This document shows positions 16,707 through 25,561 of a stretch of DNA of 64,000 bases, one piece after another; within the stretch, counting starts at the first letter, position 1, and every line of letters starts with the position of its first letter. The position numbers and the translations under genes were made by a program. The notes under the pieces were generated by a model. It was not told the origin of the DNA and did no database searches. It saw only the letters and a list, made by a program, of their open reading frames with translations. Source of the stretch: Chryseobacterium sp. Leaf180 (lineage in GTDB: Bacteria; Bacteroidota; Bacteroidia; Flavobacteriales; Weeksellaceae); the NCBI RefSeq assembly GCF_001424585.1, contig NZ_LMPJ01000008.1:62001-126000 (forward strand), in the 5' to 3' direction.

Positions 16707-18268
16707 TCAGAAATTTAAGCTTATTTATCGGCATTCTACTTTTCAGTTTACACTTTAGCCAAACTACACAGAAAAAAGAGCTGCTGCAAAAGCAGAGTGC
16801 AGACCTGAAGAAACAGATCGCCCAGATAAATGCAGATTTGGCAAAAACGAGAAATGAATCTAAACTTTCGCTGTCGTACCTCACAAAAGTAAATGAGAAA
16901 CTGGCGCTGCGCGAGAAGGTTTATAACAATACTCAGAAAGAAAAGCACTTCATAGATGATGAGATTTATCTGCGTCAGCTTGAAATAAACCGTCAGAATA
17001 AAGAACTTGGTGTTTTAAGAAAAAACTACGCTGATGTTTTGGTTAAATTTTATAAAAATAAAGGTGTTACGACGAAGCTTACTTTTATTTTATCAGCAAA
17101 AAGCATTGGTGAAGGTTTAAGAAGAATGCAGTATCTGAAACTTTACTCGCGTTATCAGGAAAAGAAAGCAGCGGAGATTACGAAGGCTTCTTATGAGCTA
17201 CAAAACTCAATTGCTATGAAGAAGAAATCTGCAACTGAGAAAGAAAATCTGATGAGTAATCAGAAGAAAGATCTTGTAACAATCAGCGCAGAAAGAGTTC
17301 AGAAAGAACAGCTTGTACAGGATTTTAAGAAGAATGAAGCTAAATTAACTGTTGATTTGAAGCAGAAGCAGACACAGTCTAAAGCTTTGGAAGGACAGAT
17401 CAGGAAGATTATCGCAGAAGAAATCCGTATTGCGAAAGCGGAAGAAGAATCTAAGAGAAAAGCGGAAGCAGAAAAAATTCGTTTGGCAAAAATCGCTGCG
17501 GATCGTGAAAAAATAAAAATTGATGCTGAAAACAAACTTCGTGCAGAAGCTTTAGAAAAGGAACGTATCAAAGCCGAAACTGAAGCCAGAAAAGCAAAGG
17601 AATTGGTTGCGAAACGATCAGAAGAAGAAAGAAAACGAACCGAGGAAGCTGCACGATCAGACGCCAATGCAAAAAGTGAAGAACGCCGACTTGCCGCGGA
17701 AAAAATTTCTAAAGAGGCTGTCTTGAAAGAAAAAGAAGCCAATAAAAAGGTTAGCGATGCAAAAGCTGCTGAAGCAGCCTTAGAAAAGAAAAAAGACGAC
17801 GAGAAAAAAGTTGCTGAGAGCCGGGCAATGACGAGCTTTGGAGTTTCTACAGCTGCTGGAAATAATTTCGCTGAAAATAGAGGAAAACTTGGATTTCCAG
17901 TAGACCGCGGACAAGTGACGCACCGATTTGGAATACAGCAGCATCCTGTTTTTAAAAATATTAAAGAAGAGAACAACGGTATTAAAATTTCCGTACCTTC
18001 AGGAACGAGAGCAAAATGTGTTTTTGCCGGAAATGTTTCTTCGGTACTTCCTAATGCAGACGGAACGAAAACCGTTATTGTAAAACACGGAAATTACTTT
18101 ACCGTATATTCAAATCTCGCAGTGGCAAACGTTTCCAAAGGTCAGCAAGTGGCTGCAGGAACGATGATAGGATCTATAGGGCAGGATTTTGACGGTTCTT
18201 ATACACTGGATTTTCAGGTCTGGAATGGCAGTACGCCAGTTGATCCTTTAGGATGGGTTTCATATTAA
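16703..18268 (+). CDS. EnvC-like murein hydrolase activator (coiled coil plus degenerate LytM)
   Basis: 521 residues: signal peptide (1-19), a long Lys/Glu/Ala-rich coiled coil (about 25-370), then a C-terminal M23/LytM domain (about 395-521). The coiled coil and layout match EnvC, which recruits and activates amidases at the division septum. The zinc ligands of active M23 peptidases are missing: the HxxxD site reads NNGIKIS and the HxH site reads YSNL. The domain is therefore probably a non-enzymatic regulator like E. coli EnvC. It is coupled to the DUF4292 lipoprotein gene upstream. Confidence 0.88.
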   Translation: MIRNLSLFIGILLFSLHFSQTTQKKELLQKQSADLKKQIAQINADLAKTRNESKLSLSYLTKVNEKLALREKVYNNTQKEKHFIDDEIYLRQLEINRQNKELGVLRKNYADVLVKFYKNKGVTTKLTFILSAKSIGEGLRRMQYLKLYSRYQEKKAAEITKASYELQNSIAMKKKSATEKENLMSNQKKDLVTISAERVQKEQLVQDFKKNEAKLTVDLKQKQTQSKALEGQIRKIIAEEIRIAKAEEESKRKAEAEKIRLAKIAADREKIKIDAENKLRAEALEKERIKAETEARKAKELVAKRSEEERKRTEEAARSDANAKSEERRLAAEKISKEAVLKEKEANKKVSDAKAAEAALEKKKDDEKKVAESRAMTSFGVSTAAGNNFAENRGKLGFPVDRGQVTHRFGIQQHPVFKNIKEENNGIKISVPSGTRAKCVFAGNVSSVLPNADGTKTVIVKHGNYFTVYSNLAVANVSKGQQVAAGTMIGSIGQDFDGSYTLDFQVWNGSTPVDPLGWVSY

Positions 18269-18276
18269 AATTATAT

Positions 18277-18284
18277 TAACTTTG
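18277..18284 (+). promoter_or_regulatory. -7 promoter element before tatA
   Basis: TAACTTTG, identical to the tmRNA -7 element, ends 14 bases before the tatA ATG, giving a very short leader. Confidence 0.5.
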
Positions 18285-18298
18285 TAAAAAATCATACT

Positions 18299-18520
18299 AT
18301 GTATACATTAACACTTCTTACTCCTTTTGCACCTTGGCATTGGATTTTGGTAATCATTATCGTTCTTTTGCTTTTCGGAGGTAAGAAAATTCCAGAACTT
18401 ATGAGAGGTCTTGGATCTGGCATTAAAGAATTCAAAGACTCTGTAAAAGAGGAAGACAAAAAGACTGAAACGGAAGTAAAAAACCCAGCTTCTACTCCGA
18501 ATAATACGACGAACTTATAA
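18299..18520 (+). CDS. tatA: Twin-arginine translocase subunit TatA/TatE
   Basis: 73 residues. A short periplasmic N-terminus, one membrane helix (about 14-27, [14 protein letters not shown]), the conserved FGGKKIPEL hinge, then an amphipathic helix ([18 protein letters not shown]) and a polar tail. TatA forms the pore for folded proteins carrying twin-Arg signals. No tatC is adjacent, so the partner is elsewhere. A possible Tat-type substrate is the metallophosphoesterase at 34.5-35.3 kb. Confidence 0.92.
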   Translation: MYTLTLLTPFAPWHWILVIIIVLLLFGGKKIPELMRGLGSGIKEFKDSVKEEDKKTETEVKNPASTPNNTTNL

Positions 18521-18534
18521 AAGAAATTTTTTAA

Positions 18535-19146
18535 ATGACTTTTACGGATACCGCATGGGAAGTCTTCAATAAGTGTATTGAAGACTATCATGTTTTAGAT
18601 AATGTAGATACTGAGATTTCAAATTCTTATGCACAAGATTCTCTTGAAAGAATTTTGTATGAAAAGTGCTGGATTGATACTGTGCAGTGGCATCTTGAAG
18701 ATATCATTCGTGATGAGAACATCAAACCGGAAGAAGCTTTAGTTATAAAAAGAAGAATTGATGCTTCTAATCAGAAAAGGACAGATCTTGTAGAATATAT
18801 CGACAGCTGGTTTTTAGATAAATATAAAAACATTAAAGCTGAATCTGATTCGAGAATTAACACGGAAACTCCTGCATGGGCAGTAGACCGTTTTTCGATT
18901 CTTTCTCTGAAAGTATATCACATGAATCTGGAAGCCACACGAGCTTCGGCATCAGATGAGCATCGAGCTAAATGCCAGCAAAAACTGGATGTTTTGCTTA
19001 CACAGAAAGTTGATCTTTCGTCAGCGATCGAGCAGCTTCTGAAAAATATTGAGGAAGGAAAAATAAGGATGAAGGTGTACAAACAGATGAAAATGTATAA
19101 CGACGAAACACTAAATCCCGTTCTGTATCAAAAAGAGATAAAATGA
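18535..19146 (+). CDS. DUF4254 family protein
   Basis: 203-residue soluble helical protein with no signal peptide. The N-terminal pattern (AWEVFNKCIEDYHVLDNVD) and the central LYEKCWIDTVQWHLEDI match DUF4254, a Bacteroidota family of unknown function. I recall it close to glycosyltransferase or envelope genes. It starts 14 bases after tatA and overlaps the following lipoprotein gene by 4 bases, so it is part of this operon. Confidence 0.78.
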   Translation: MTFTDTAWEVFNKCIEDYHVLDNVDTEISNSYAQDSLERILYEKCWIDTVQWHLEDIIRDENIKPEEALVIKRRIDASNQKRTDLVEYIDSWFLDKYKNIKAESDSRINTETPAWAVDRFSILSLKVYHMNLEATRASASDEHRAKCQQKLDVLLTQKVDLSSAIEQLLKNIEEGKIRMKVYKQMKMYNDETLNPVLYQKEIK

Positions 19147-19607
19147 GGTTGATTGTTTTTTTTGCTGCTTCTCTTATAATGACATCCTGCGTGACAGAGA
19201 AGTCTAATGTGTCACCCCTCTCAGCAACATTTTCTGGGGAGAGCAAAAATACCGACAATAAAGATCTGCAGGAGAAATTTGACTTTAATATTAAAAAAAA
19301 CGTCAACGCTGCAGAGATTTCAAATCTCATTACGGTTTTTCCAAAATTCAGCAATACCAGATTAAATTCTGAAGTAACGCTGCTGAAATATGGTCTTCAA
19401 AATTATCTTTTTGCAATCGATTCAAACAGTTTCGACGGAAAGCGTAAGTCTTTAAAAAAAGTTGAAAAATCATACAAAGACATTCAGAATCTGCGTAAAT
19501 TTTTGAATCAGGAAGATAACGAGCTCATCAACCGGTATCTCGTACGCATCAAAACAAATATTGCAGTGATCGAAGATTCACTGAATAATAGAAAAAAAAC
19601 AGATTAA
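19143..19607 (+). CDS. Small lipoprotein of unknown function
   Basis: 154 residues with a lipoprotein signal peptide (MRLIVFFAASLIMTSC, Cys at 16) and a mostly helical, charged mature part. There is no recognised domain. It is translationally coupled on both sides: ATGA overlap with DUF4254 upstream, and its stop directly abuts the ribA start downstream. The coupling implies co-expression with ribA but not necessarily a shared role. Confidence 0.75.
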   Translation: MRLIVFFAASLIMTSCVTEKSNVSPLSATFSGESKNTDNKDLQEKFDFNIKKNVNAAEISNLITVFPKFSNTRLNSEVTLLKYGLQNYLFAIDSNSFDGKRKSLKKVEKSYKDIQNLRKFLNQEDNELINRYLVRIKTNIAVIEDSLNNRKKTD

Positions 19608-20201
19608 ATGATCAAAATTCAGGCGGAAGCAAATGTTCCTACAGAATTCGGAACTTTTCGTATGATCGCCTTTTCAGAAAATGCGGATGACTGGATGCCA
19701 CACATCGCCATTATCGCAGAAAATACAGATTTTTCTCAACCTATTAATACTAGATTTCATTCTGAATGTATCACTGGCGAAGTTTTTCATTCTCAAAAAT
19801 GCGAATGTGGCCAGCAACTCGACGCAGCGATGAATTATATTCAAAAGAATGGCGGTGTGATTGTTTATCTACGTCAAGAAGGAAGAAACATTGGAATTAT
19901 CAATAAACTGAAAGCGTACTCTCTACAGGAAAAAGGTTTTGACACGGTTGCAGCCAATATTAAGCTTGGTTTACCGGCAGATAACAGAGATTTTAAAATC
20001 GCCATTGAGATTTTAAATCAGCTTGAAATAAAATCGGTCAATCTACTTACCAATAATCCTGAAAAGATAAAAGCGATCGAAGAAAGTTCAATAGAATTAA
20101 ATTCAAGAATTCCTTTACAGATTGCGGCAAATGAAGCCAGCAGAGAATATCTGAAAACAAAAAAAGAATATTTCGGTCATCTCTTAGACGGCAAAATTTA
20201 A
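19608..20201 (+). CDS. ribA: GTP cyclohydrolase II
   Basis: 197 residues. It catalyses the first committed step of riboflavin synthesis, opening GTP to a diaminopyrimidine phosphate and releasing pyrophosphate and formate. Diagnostic motifs: the zinc-binding triad in CITGEVFHSQKCECGQQLD, the catalytic RQEGRNIGI loop, and the C-terminal LLTNNPEKIKA. Length fits stand-alone RibA without an N-terminal RibB domain. It is the last gene of the operon, followed 4 bases later by a strong terminator. Confidence 0.95.
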   Translation: MIKIQAEANVPTEFGTFRMIAFSENADDWMPHIAIIAENTDFSQPINTRFHSECITGEVFHSQKCECGQQLDAAMNYIQKNGGVIVYLRQEGRNIGIINKLKAYSLQEKGFDTVAANIKLGLPADNRDFKIAIEILNQLEIKSVNLLTNNPEKIKAIEESSIELNSRIPLQIAANEASREYLKTKKEYFGHLLDGKI

Positions 20202-20204
20202 AAC

Positions 20205-20237
20205 AAAAAACTCCTGAAGATTATTCAGGAGTTTTTT
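20205..20237. terminator. Bidirectional intrinsic terminator
   Basis: AAAAAACTCCTGAA, loop GATTA, TTCAGGAGTTTTTT: a perfect 14-bp stem between ribA and a convergent lipoprotein gene. Confidence 0.9.
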
Positions 20238-20259
20238 TATTATTAAGAGATTCTAATAT

Positions 20260-20784
20260 TTAGTTTCTCAATTTAATTTTCGATTCATCAATTCCGTAGA
20301 ATTTGATAACCTCATTGTAATTGTTGTAATCAACTGGCGCAGCAACACCTTTTCCTGCATTGGCAGGAACTACAACTACCCTGAATCTTTTGCCCGTATA
20401 GTAAGATGAATTTGCATCTAAATTCAATGTTGCATTTACATAAATAGCAATATCAAATTTGCTGAAATCAAATGAATATTCAACCTCATCATTGTTGGCA
20501 TTATTCACAAAAAAAGTGTAAGGTAACAATCTCCACACAGGCGAATTACTCGCAGTATCCGTTTGAATATAAATCAATACGACATCAGAATTTTCTAATG
20601 GCTTATTGAAAGTATTACCATAAGAATAGAGACTGGAATTTACTTTAGTAAAATTTGGGCTCAAATCGTATGCAGTACTGTTTACAACTTGTTGTACCGG
20701 AACTTCATCGTTTCTATCATTATTACAAGAATAAACGAATAAACTTGTAAATGCGAGCAGTATAATTGGAAAATATTTTCTCAT
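20260..20784 (-). CDS. Lipoprotein of unknown function
   Basis: 174 residues. Lipoprotein signal peptide (MRKYFPIILLAFTSLFVYSC, Cys at 20) followed by a polar linker NNDRNDEVP and a beta-rich Tyr/Asn/Ser-rich domain with alternating hydrophobic strands. It resembles in style the many small Bacteroidota surface lipoproteins, but I cannot assign a family. Single-gene unit, divergent from the GH3 gene. Confidence 0.7.
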   Translation of the reverse strand: MRKYFPIILLAFTSLFVYSCNNDRNDEVPVQQVVNSTAYDLSPNFTKVNSSLYSYGNTFNKPLENSDVVLIYIQTDTASNSPVWRLLPYTFFVNNANNDEVEYSFDFSKFDIAIYVNATLNLDANSSYYTGKRFRVVVVPANAGKGVAAPVDYNNYNEVIKFYGIDESKIKLRN

Positions 20785-20872
20785 TGTTTTAAGATTTAAA
20801 ATTATCCTTTCAGCAGATCAAAACATATACCAAAAATCAATCAAAGATGCGCGCGAGTGCCATATTTAATCG

Positions 20873-20880
20873 TATTTTTG
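20873..20880 (+). promoter_or_regulatory. -7 promoter element for the GH3 gene
   Basis: TATTTTTG matches TAnnTTTG and ends 17 bases before the ATG at 20898. It supports that ATG over an in-frame ATG at 20847, which lies upstream of the element. Confidence 0.5.
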
Positions 20881-20897
20881 TTATTATTGGATTTGCT

Positions 20898-22604
20898 ATG
20901 ACTAGAGTTTTTTACGCGCTTTTTTTCTTTCTTATTTTCTGTGCTCAATTTACTGCGCAGTACGAGCCAAAAAATATAAGTGACAGCGAGAAAAAAAAAG
21001 CGCAGAAATGGGTCGAAAAAACGTACAATCGTCTTTCGCAGGAGGAAAAACTCGGGCAGCTTTTTATCGTTGCTTTATATACCAATAAAGACGAAAATCA
21101 TATCGACCAAGTTCGGATGATCGTCGAGAAAGATCACATCGGAGGACTTATTCTAATGCAGGACGATGCCGAGCGCGAAATAAATCTCGTTAACGAATTT
21201 CAGAAAAAATCAAAAGTTCCGTTGCTAATCGGTATGGATGCCGAATGGGGAATTTTTCAGCGGATCCCGAAAGCACACAAATATCCATGGGCAATGACGC
21301 TCGGAGCGATTCAGAATAAAAATCTGATCTACGAAATGTCCTCAAAAATTGCAGAAGACTGCAAAAGAATGGGCATCAACTGGGATTTTGCACCGGTTGT
21401 AGACGTCAACACCAATCCAAATAATCCGATTATCGGTAACCGAAGTTTTGGTTCTGAAGTGAATAATGTGATCAATTCTGCACTTCCCTACTCCAACGGT
21501 CTTCAGGATCATTCTGTTTTGGCGGCGATCAAACATTTCCCGGGTCACGGCGATACAAATACCGACTCGCATCTTGATCTTCCGATAGTTTCTCACAATC
21601 TGTCCCGTCTCGAAAGTGTTGAATTAGCACCATTTCAGGCTTTGATGAATAAAGGAATTGGCGGAGTAATGGTCGCGCATTTATATGTTCCGACTTTAGA
21701 AAATCAAAAAGGAATTCCGGCTTCCGTTTCAAAATCGATTGTTACAGATTTGCTTAAAAATAAAATGGGTTTTAAAGGGTTAATTATTACCGATGCACTT
21801 AATATGGGCGCTGTGGCAAACCGTTACAAACCAGGTGAACTTGACGCAATGGCTTTTAAGGCAGGAAATGACATCATGCTTTTTTCACAGGGCGTGGCAG
21901 AAGGTAAAAAATTAATTCAGGCAGCCATCGACCGCGGCGAAATTCCACAGGGCCGCGTTGAAGAAAGCGTAAAGAAAATTCTTCTGACGAAATATTATCT
22001 CGGTTTAAAAGATTTCGTGTCAATCAATCCGGAAAATATCAACCGAGACATCAATAACGATTCGCACAAAGACTTGATGCAAAAGCTTTACACGAATGCA
22101 CTGACTTTAATCAAAGATAACCGCAAACTTTTACCATTAAAAAATTCAGAAACGTACTATTATGTTCCTTTGGAAGAAGCGCCGTACCAGGCATTTTTTG
22201 ATCAGCTTTCGTCTTCTTTAAATATTAAAATGGTGAAACCGGACGCTTTAAATATGATTCCGAAAGATGCAATGGTGATTATTGGTTTGCACAAAGACAA
22301 TTCAACGGCTTACAAACCTTACAAAATTTCAGAAGCGAGTAAGAAAATTATTTCTGATTTAACAAAAACCAACAATGTCATTCTGGATGTTTTTGGCAGT
22401 CCGTACGCATTGAAAGATATTAATTTAGATAAAATTTCTACGGTTTTGGTTTCTTACGAAAACAATATGGATGCGATGACCGCGACTGCGGAAGCGTTAA
22501 AAGGAAAAACATCCATCAGTGGAAAACTTCCGGTTTTGGTAAATGATAAACTGAAACCTCAAATGGGTTTGAATCTTGATACAGTAAACAGAACCGGCCA
22601 ATAA
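20898..22604 (+). CDS. GH3 beta-N-acetylhexosaminidase (NagZ-like), exported
   Basis: 568 residues from the ATG at 20898, which gives a clean signal peptide (MTRVFYALFFFLIFCAQFTAQ). The GH3 barrel follows, with the NagZ signature KHFPGHGDTNTDSH that supplies the catalytic His-Asp pair, and the nucleophile Asp in LIITDALNMGAV. A second alpha/beta domain covers the last ~170 residues. Expected role: release of N-acetylglucosamine from peptidoglycan fragments in the periplasm for cell-wall recycling. It is followed by bshA after 9 bases. Confidence 0.9.
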   Translation: MTRVFYALFFFLIFCAQFTAQYEPKNISDSEKKKAQKWVEKTYNRLSQEEKLGQLFIVALYTNKDENHIDQVRMIVEKDHIGGLILMQDDAEREINLVNEFQKKSKVPLLIGMDAEWGIFQRIPKAHKYPWAMTLGAIQNKNLIYEMSSKIAEDCKRMGINWDFAPVVDVNTNPNNPIIGNRSFGSEVNNVINSALPYSNGLQDHSVLAAIKHFPGHGDTNTDSHLDLPIVSHNLSRLESVELAPFQALMNKGIGGVMVAHLYVPTLENQKGIPASVSKSIVTDLLKNKMGFKGLIITDALNMGAVANRYKPGELDAMAFKAGNDIMLFSQGVAEGKKLIQAAIDRGEIPQGRVEESVKKILLTKYYLGLKDFVSINPENINRDINNDSHKDLMQKLYTNALTLIKDNRKLLPLKNSETYYYVPLEEAPYQAFFDQLSSSLNIKMVKPDALNMIPKDAMVIIGLHKDNSTAYKPYKISEASKKIISDLTKTNNVILDVFGSPYALKDINLDKISTVLVSYENNMDAMTATAEALKGKTSISGKLPVLVNDKLKPQMGLNLDTVNRTGQ

Positions 22605-22613
22605 AATAATTAC

Positions 22614-23765
22614 ATGAAAATAGGAATACTTTGCTATCCAACCTACGGCGGAAGCGGAATTGTGGCTACAGAACTTGGGATGTCGCTTGCCAATAAAGGA
22701 TACGAAGTGCATTTTATAAGCTCTGCCCTGCCTGCACGACTGGATATTACCAATCCCAATATTTTTTTTCATAAGGTAAATGTACAGACGTATCCGCTGT
22801 TTCAGTATCAGCCGTATGATATCGCGCTGAGCTCGATGATCTATCGGGTTGTAAATCTCTATAAACTTGATCTATTGCATGCTCATTACGCGATTCCTTA
22901 TGCGTACGCTGCTTTTACAGCAAAGCAGATGCTGCAGCAGGATAATAATGATGTGCCGCTCGTAACGACGCTTCACGGGACGGATATCACGCTTGTGGGT
23001 CAGCATCCGAGCTACAAACACGCAGTCGAATTCAGTATCAATCAGTCTGACGTAATCACTTCGGTTTCCGAAAGTTTAAAAAAAGATACGCTTCAGTTTT
23101 TTAATATTAAAAAAGAGATTCAGGTGATTACCAATTTCATTGATAATTCTGAATTTGAATATCATAATGACTGTCAGCGGACACAGTTTGCCAGCGAAGA
23201 TGAGAAGATATTGATTCACGTTTCGAATCTGCGTCCGGTAAAAAGAATTGAGGAAGTTCTTCAGATTTTTAAAAATGTAGAGAAAAAAGTGAAGAGCAGA
23301 CTGATCATCATCGGTGAAGGACCTGACATGGAAAAGGTGAGTCAGTTTTTAGAGGAAAACCCTGAGCTTATATCTAAAATCAGGCTTCTGGGCAAAGTGA
23401 ATGATCTCTACCGGATTTTACAGCTTTCTGATGTTTTCTTGCTGCCTTCTGAGCAGGAAAGTTTTGGTCTTGCAGCGCTGGAAGCGATGGCCGCATATAC
23501 GCCGGTTGTAAGCTCTAATGCGGGAGGAATTCCTGAAGTTAATATTCAGGGCGTTACCGGATTTTTAGCAGAAATTGGAAATGTGGAAGCGATGAGTAAT
23601 TACACGATAAAAATTCTGAGCAATGAAGATCTTTTAGCGGAAATGAAAATCAACGCGAAACAGCAGGCGAATAAATTTGATCTGAAAAATATTTTACCGA
23701 TCTACGAAGAAATGTACAAAACTGCCATTTCAAATTTCAAAACCGATGCTGTAAAAGCAGAATAA
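22614..23765 (+). CDS. bshA: N-acetyl-alpha-D-glucosaminyl L-malate synthase
   Basis: 383-residue GT-B glycosyltransferase that joins GlcNAc from UDP-GlcNAc to L-malate, the first step of bacillithiol synthesis. The N-terminal ILCYPTYGGSGIVATELG and the C-terminal donor-site EQESFGLAALEAMA are characteristic of BshA. Bacillithiol is the main low-molecular-weight thiol in many Bacteroidota. bshB and bshC are not in this window. The gene is probably co-transcribed with the GH3 gene, although the link is likely incidental. Confidence 0.92.
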   Translation: MKIGILCYPTYGGSGIVATELGMSLANKGYEVHFISSALPARLDITNPNIFFHKVNVQTYPLFQYQPYDIALSSMIYRVVNLYKLDLLHAHYAIPYAYAAFTAKQMLQQDNNDVPLVTTLHGTDITLVGQHPSYKHAVEFSINQSDVITSVSESLKKDTLQFFNIKKEIQVITNFIDNSEFEYHNDCQRTQFASEDEKILIHVSNLRPVKRIEEVLQIFKNVEKKVKSRLIIIGEGPDMEKVSQFLEENPELISKIRLLGKVNDLYRILQLSDVFLLPSEQESFGLAALEAMAAYTPVVSSNAGGIPEVNIQGVTGFLAEIGNVEAMSNYTIKILSNEDLLAEMKINAKQQANKFDLKNILPIYEEMYKTAISNFKTDAVKAE

Positions 23766-23834
23766 ATATATCAAAGTTTAAATAAAAAGTTTGTTTCAAA
23801 TAGAGACAGACTTTTTTTAATGCTTAAAAACAAA

Positions 23835-23859
23835 AAAATCCCTTTAAAAAAGGGATTTT
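23835..23859 (-). terminator. Terminator of the tRNA-Met gene
   Basis: AAAATCCCTTT, loop AAA, AAAGGGATTTT, directly after the tRNA 3' end on the minus strand and followed by a T-run on that strand. It may also serve bshA from the other side. Confidence 0.85.
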
Positions 23860-23860
23860 G

Positions 23861-23934
23861 TAGCGAAGACGGGAATTGAACCCGTGACCTCAGGGTTATG
23901 AATCCTGCGCTCTAACCAACTGAGCTACCTCGCC
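23861..23934 (-). tRNA. tRNA-Met (CAT)
   Basis: 74-nt tRNA. The 5' strand GGCGAGG pairs with CTTCGCT at the 3' end (two G-U pairs), the D-arm reads AGCTCAGTTGGTTAGAGC, the anticodon loop TTCATAA holds CAT, and the T-arm reads CGGGTTCAATTCCCG. The paired first base rules against an initiator tRNA, which has an unpaired 1-72. Elongator Met is most likely; the lysidine-modified Ile (CAT) tRNA cannot be fully excluded. CCA is not encoded. Confidence 0.93.
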
Positions 23935-23946
23935 GTTTTGGTGGTG

Positions 23947-23978
23947 CAAATATAAAAAATATTACGCGTTCTCCAAAA
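23947..23978 (-). promoter_or_regulatory. Full -33/-7 promoter for tRNA-Met
   Basis: On the minus strand TTTTG (23978-23974), 19 bases, then TATATTTG (23954-23947). This fits the Bacteroidota sigma factor consensus at both boxes and ends 12 bases before the mature tRNA 5' end. Confidence 0.75.
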
Positions 23979-25262
23979 TTATTTTAACTTTAAATACGTC
24001 AAAACATCGCCTACATGCTCTGGTTTGCTGATTATCTTGTTGTTAGCATCCAAAATAAAGTACGTTGGCGTCGCATGAACATTGTAGGTTTCAGAATAAG
24101 AGCTGTTCCAACCTTTCAATTCACTGTCATTTATCCAAGGGAAGGCAGCAATTCTCTTTGAATATGATTCTTTATCTGTATCCAGAGACAGTGTAATCAC
24201 CTGAATATTTTGCGCCTGCATATTTTTATATTTCTCCAGCAGCTGCGGCAATTCTTTCTCACAATGTGAACAAGTAGAAGACCAGAAAACGATTACTTTT
24301 TTATCTGCTTTCACATCAGCAATGCTTTTTGCGGAAGTATTGGTTGGCGAAACAAATTTATAATTTGGAAAAACAGCGCCCATTTCTACATTTGCGTTTG
24401 ACTTAATGGTGGAAGCCAATCTGTCGTTGATGGTACATTTTAAATCTTTTGCAAGCGTCAGATATTTCGTTTTATATTGGGTCATATCATACGCGTCGAA
24501 AATATCGATAAGCTCAGACAAAACCGTTTGTCCACGTGGTGTTTCGACGTTCACAGTTTTTAATAACTCATCCACTGAAGCAGATACATTGGTATTACCA
24601 CCAGAGTTTAAATAAGCAACCAAAACGGGACGCATTAAAGATGACGATTCCAGCATGTCATTAGATTTATCCATGAAGTTTACCACTTCTGCAGGATTAA
24701 CTTTTTTCTCTTCTCCTGCTGCTAAAAACTTTGCATAATTGGTATTGTAATACGAAATAAACGGATGTTTTGTTGCATCAACAGTATTGTTATCGGAAAG
24801 ACTGGCAATCTCCGTTTTGAGTGCTTTACCAAATTCTGTATTGTCTTTGTAATATTCTTTTATCTGAGACAGAGCCGGCAAGATCATTTCTTTCTTCTGT
24901 GATGATTCCTGGATAGAACTCATCAGCTCGTTCGCTTCATCTTTATAGATGACATTTTTCACTTTGTTGGCCTGTGTCTCAAGATCGATTGATACATTCT
25001 TATTTTCAGAAATAAATGTAACGGTGTTATTCGTCGTCGGGAAATAGATTTTCATCATCCCGAAATAACTTTTAGGATATTTAAAATTCCATACTCCACC
25101 ATTTTTTTTTTCCTGTGTAAAGATGATGTCTTTTGAGCCATTTAATGTATATAGAATAGCATCTTGTTCTTTAAAATCTGCCGGAGTTTTAACGGAAACC
25201 GTAAACTGCGCCTGCGATAAAACAGCCGTAAAAAATGCTGTTGCGATCAATGATTTTCTCAT
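23979..25262 (-). CDS. TlpA-like thioredoxin-fold exported protein
   Basis: 427 residues. Signal peptide (1-18), a long N-terminal region of about 270 residues that is beta-rich then helical (DUF4369-like in position), and a C-terminal thioredoxin domain of ~140 residues. The redox site is CSHC in FWSSTCSHCEKELPQL, with the cis-Pro in VHATPTYFIL. Such periplasmic proteins reduce or isomerise disulfides, for example in cytochrome c maturation or extracellular protein folding. The tRNA promoter abuts its stop codon. Function specificity unknown. Confidence 0.85.
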   Translation of the reverse strand: MRKSLIATAFFTAVLSQAQFTVSVKTPADFKEQDAILYTLNGSKDIIFTQEKKNGGVWNFKYPKSYFGMMKIYFPTTNNTVTFISENKNVSIDLETQANKVKNVIYKDEANELMSSIQESSQKKEMILPALSQIKEYYKDNTEFGKALKTEIASLSDNNTVDATKHPFISYYNTNYAKFLAAGEEKKVNPAEVVNFMDKSNDMLESSSLMRPVLVAYLNSGGNTNVSASVDELLKTVNVETPRGQTVLSELIDIFDAYDMTQYKTKYLTLAKDLKCTINDRLASTIKSNANVEMGAVFPNYKFVSPTNTSAKSIADVKADKKVIVFWSSTCSHCEKELPQLLEKYKNMQAQNIQVITLSLDTDKESYSKRIAAFPWINDSELKGWNSSYSETYNVHATPTYFILDANNKIISKPEHVGDVLTYLKLK

Positions 25263-25277
25263 AAGGTAAAAATAAAA

Positions 25278-25304
25278 AAACTCCCTGAACTAATCAGAGA
25301 GTTT
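25278..25304 (-). terminator. Terminator downstream of the small glycine-rich protein gene
   Basis: AAACTCCCTGA and TCAGAGAGTTT form an 11-bp stem with one mismatch, just past the stop of the upstream minus-strand gene and before the TlpA-like gene. Confidence 0.6.
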
Positions 25305-25323
25305 ATAATATTTTAATAATATT

Positions 25324-25554
25324 TTATATTTTTTGAAGTTTACTTTTCTTCACGTAATAAAAGATCATCATCACCGCAGCTGCTGCCAATAAGTATACAT
25401 ACATATCAATCGGCGATGCCTGCGCGCCGGTTCCTACACCACCTGTACCACCACCTGGCGGAACTGGCTGAGGCGGAATTCCACCATTTTGTGAATAGAA
25501 TAATGTGACCGAAAAGACGAAGATTAAAGTAAATAGTTTATTAATATTTTTCAT
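25324..25554 (-). CDS. Small exported Gly/Pro-rich protein with C-terminal membrane helix
   Basis: 76 residues: signal peptide (1-20, ending FYSQ), a Pro/Gly-rich middle (GGIPPQPVPPGGGTGGVGTG), one hydrophobic helix (about 50-67) and a Lys-rich tail (KKSKLQKI). The layout resembles proteins held in a membrane by a C-terminal anchor, like PEP-CTERM or LPXTG-style tails, but no sorting motif is visible. It sits 7 bases after the T9SS type-A gene and may share its transcript. Function unknown. Confidence 0.7.
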   Translation of the reverse strand: MKNINKLFTLIFVFSVTLFYSQNGGIPPQPVPPGGGTGGVGTGAQASPIDMYVYLLAAAAVMMIFYYVKKSKLQKI

Positions 25555-25561
25555 ATGTGTT

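Noticed and set aside
17299..17976. 225-residue minus-strand frame rich in Ser/Phe/Ala
   Set aside because: Antisense of the Lys/Glu/Ala coiled coil of the EnvC-like gene; such shadows are expected from repetitive codons.
16703..18268. Active M23 endopeptidase
   Set aside because: The zinc ligands of HxxxD and HxH are replaced, so only an activator role is supported.
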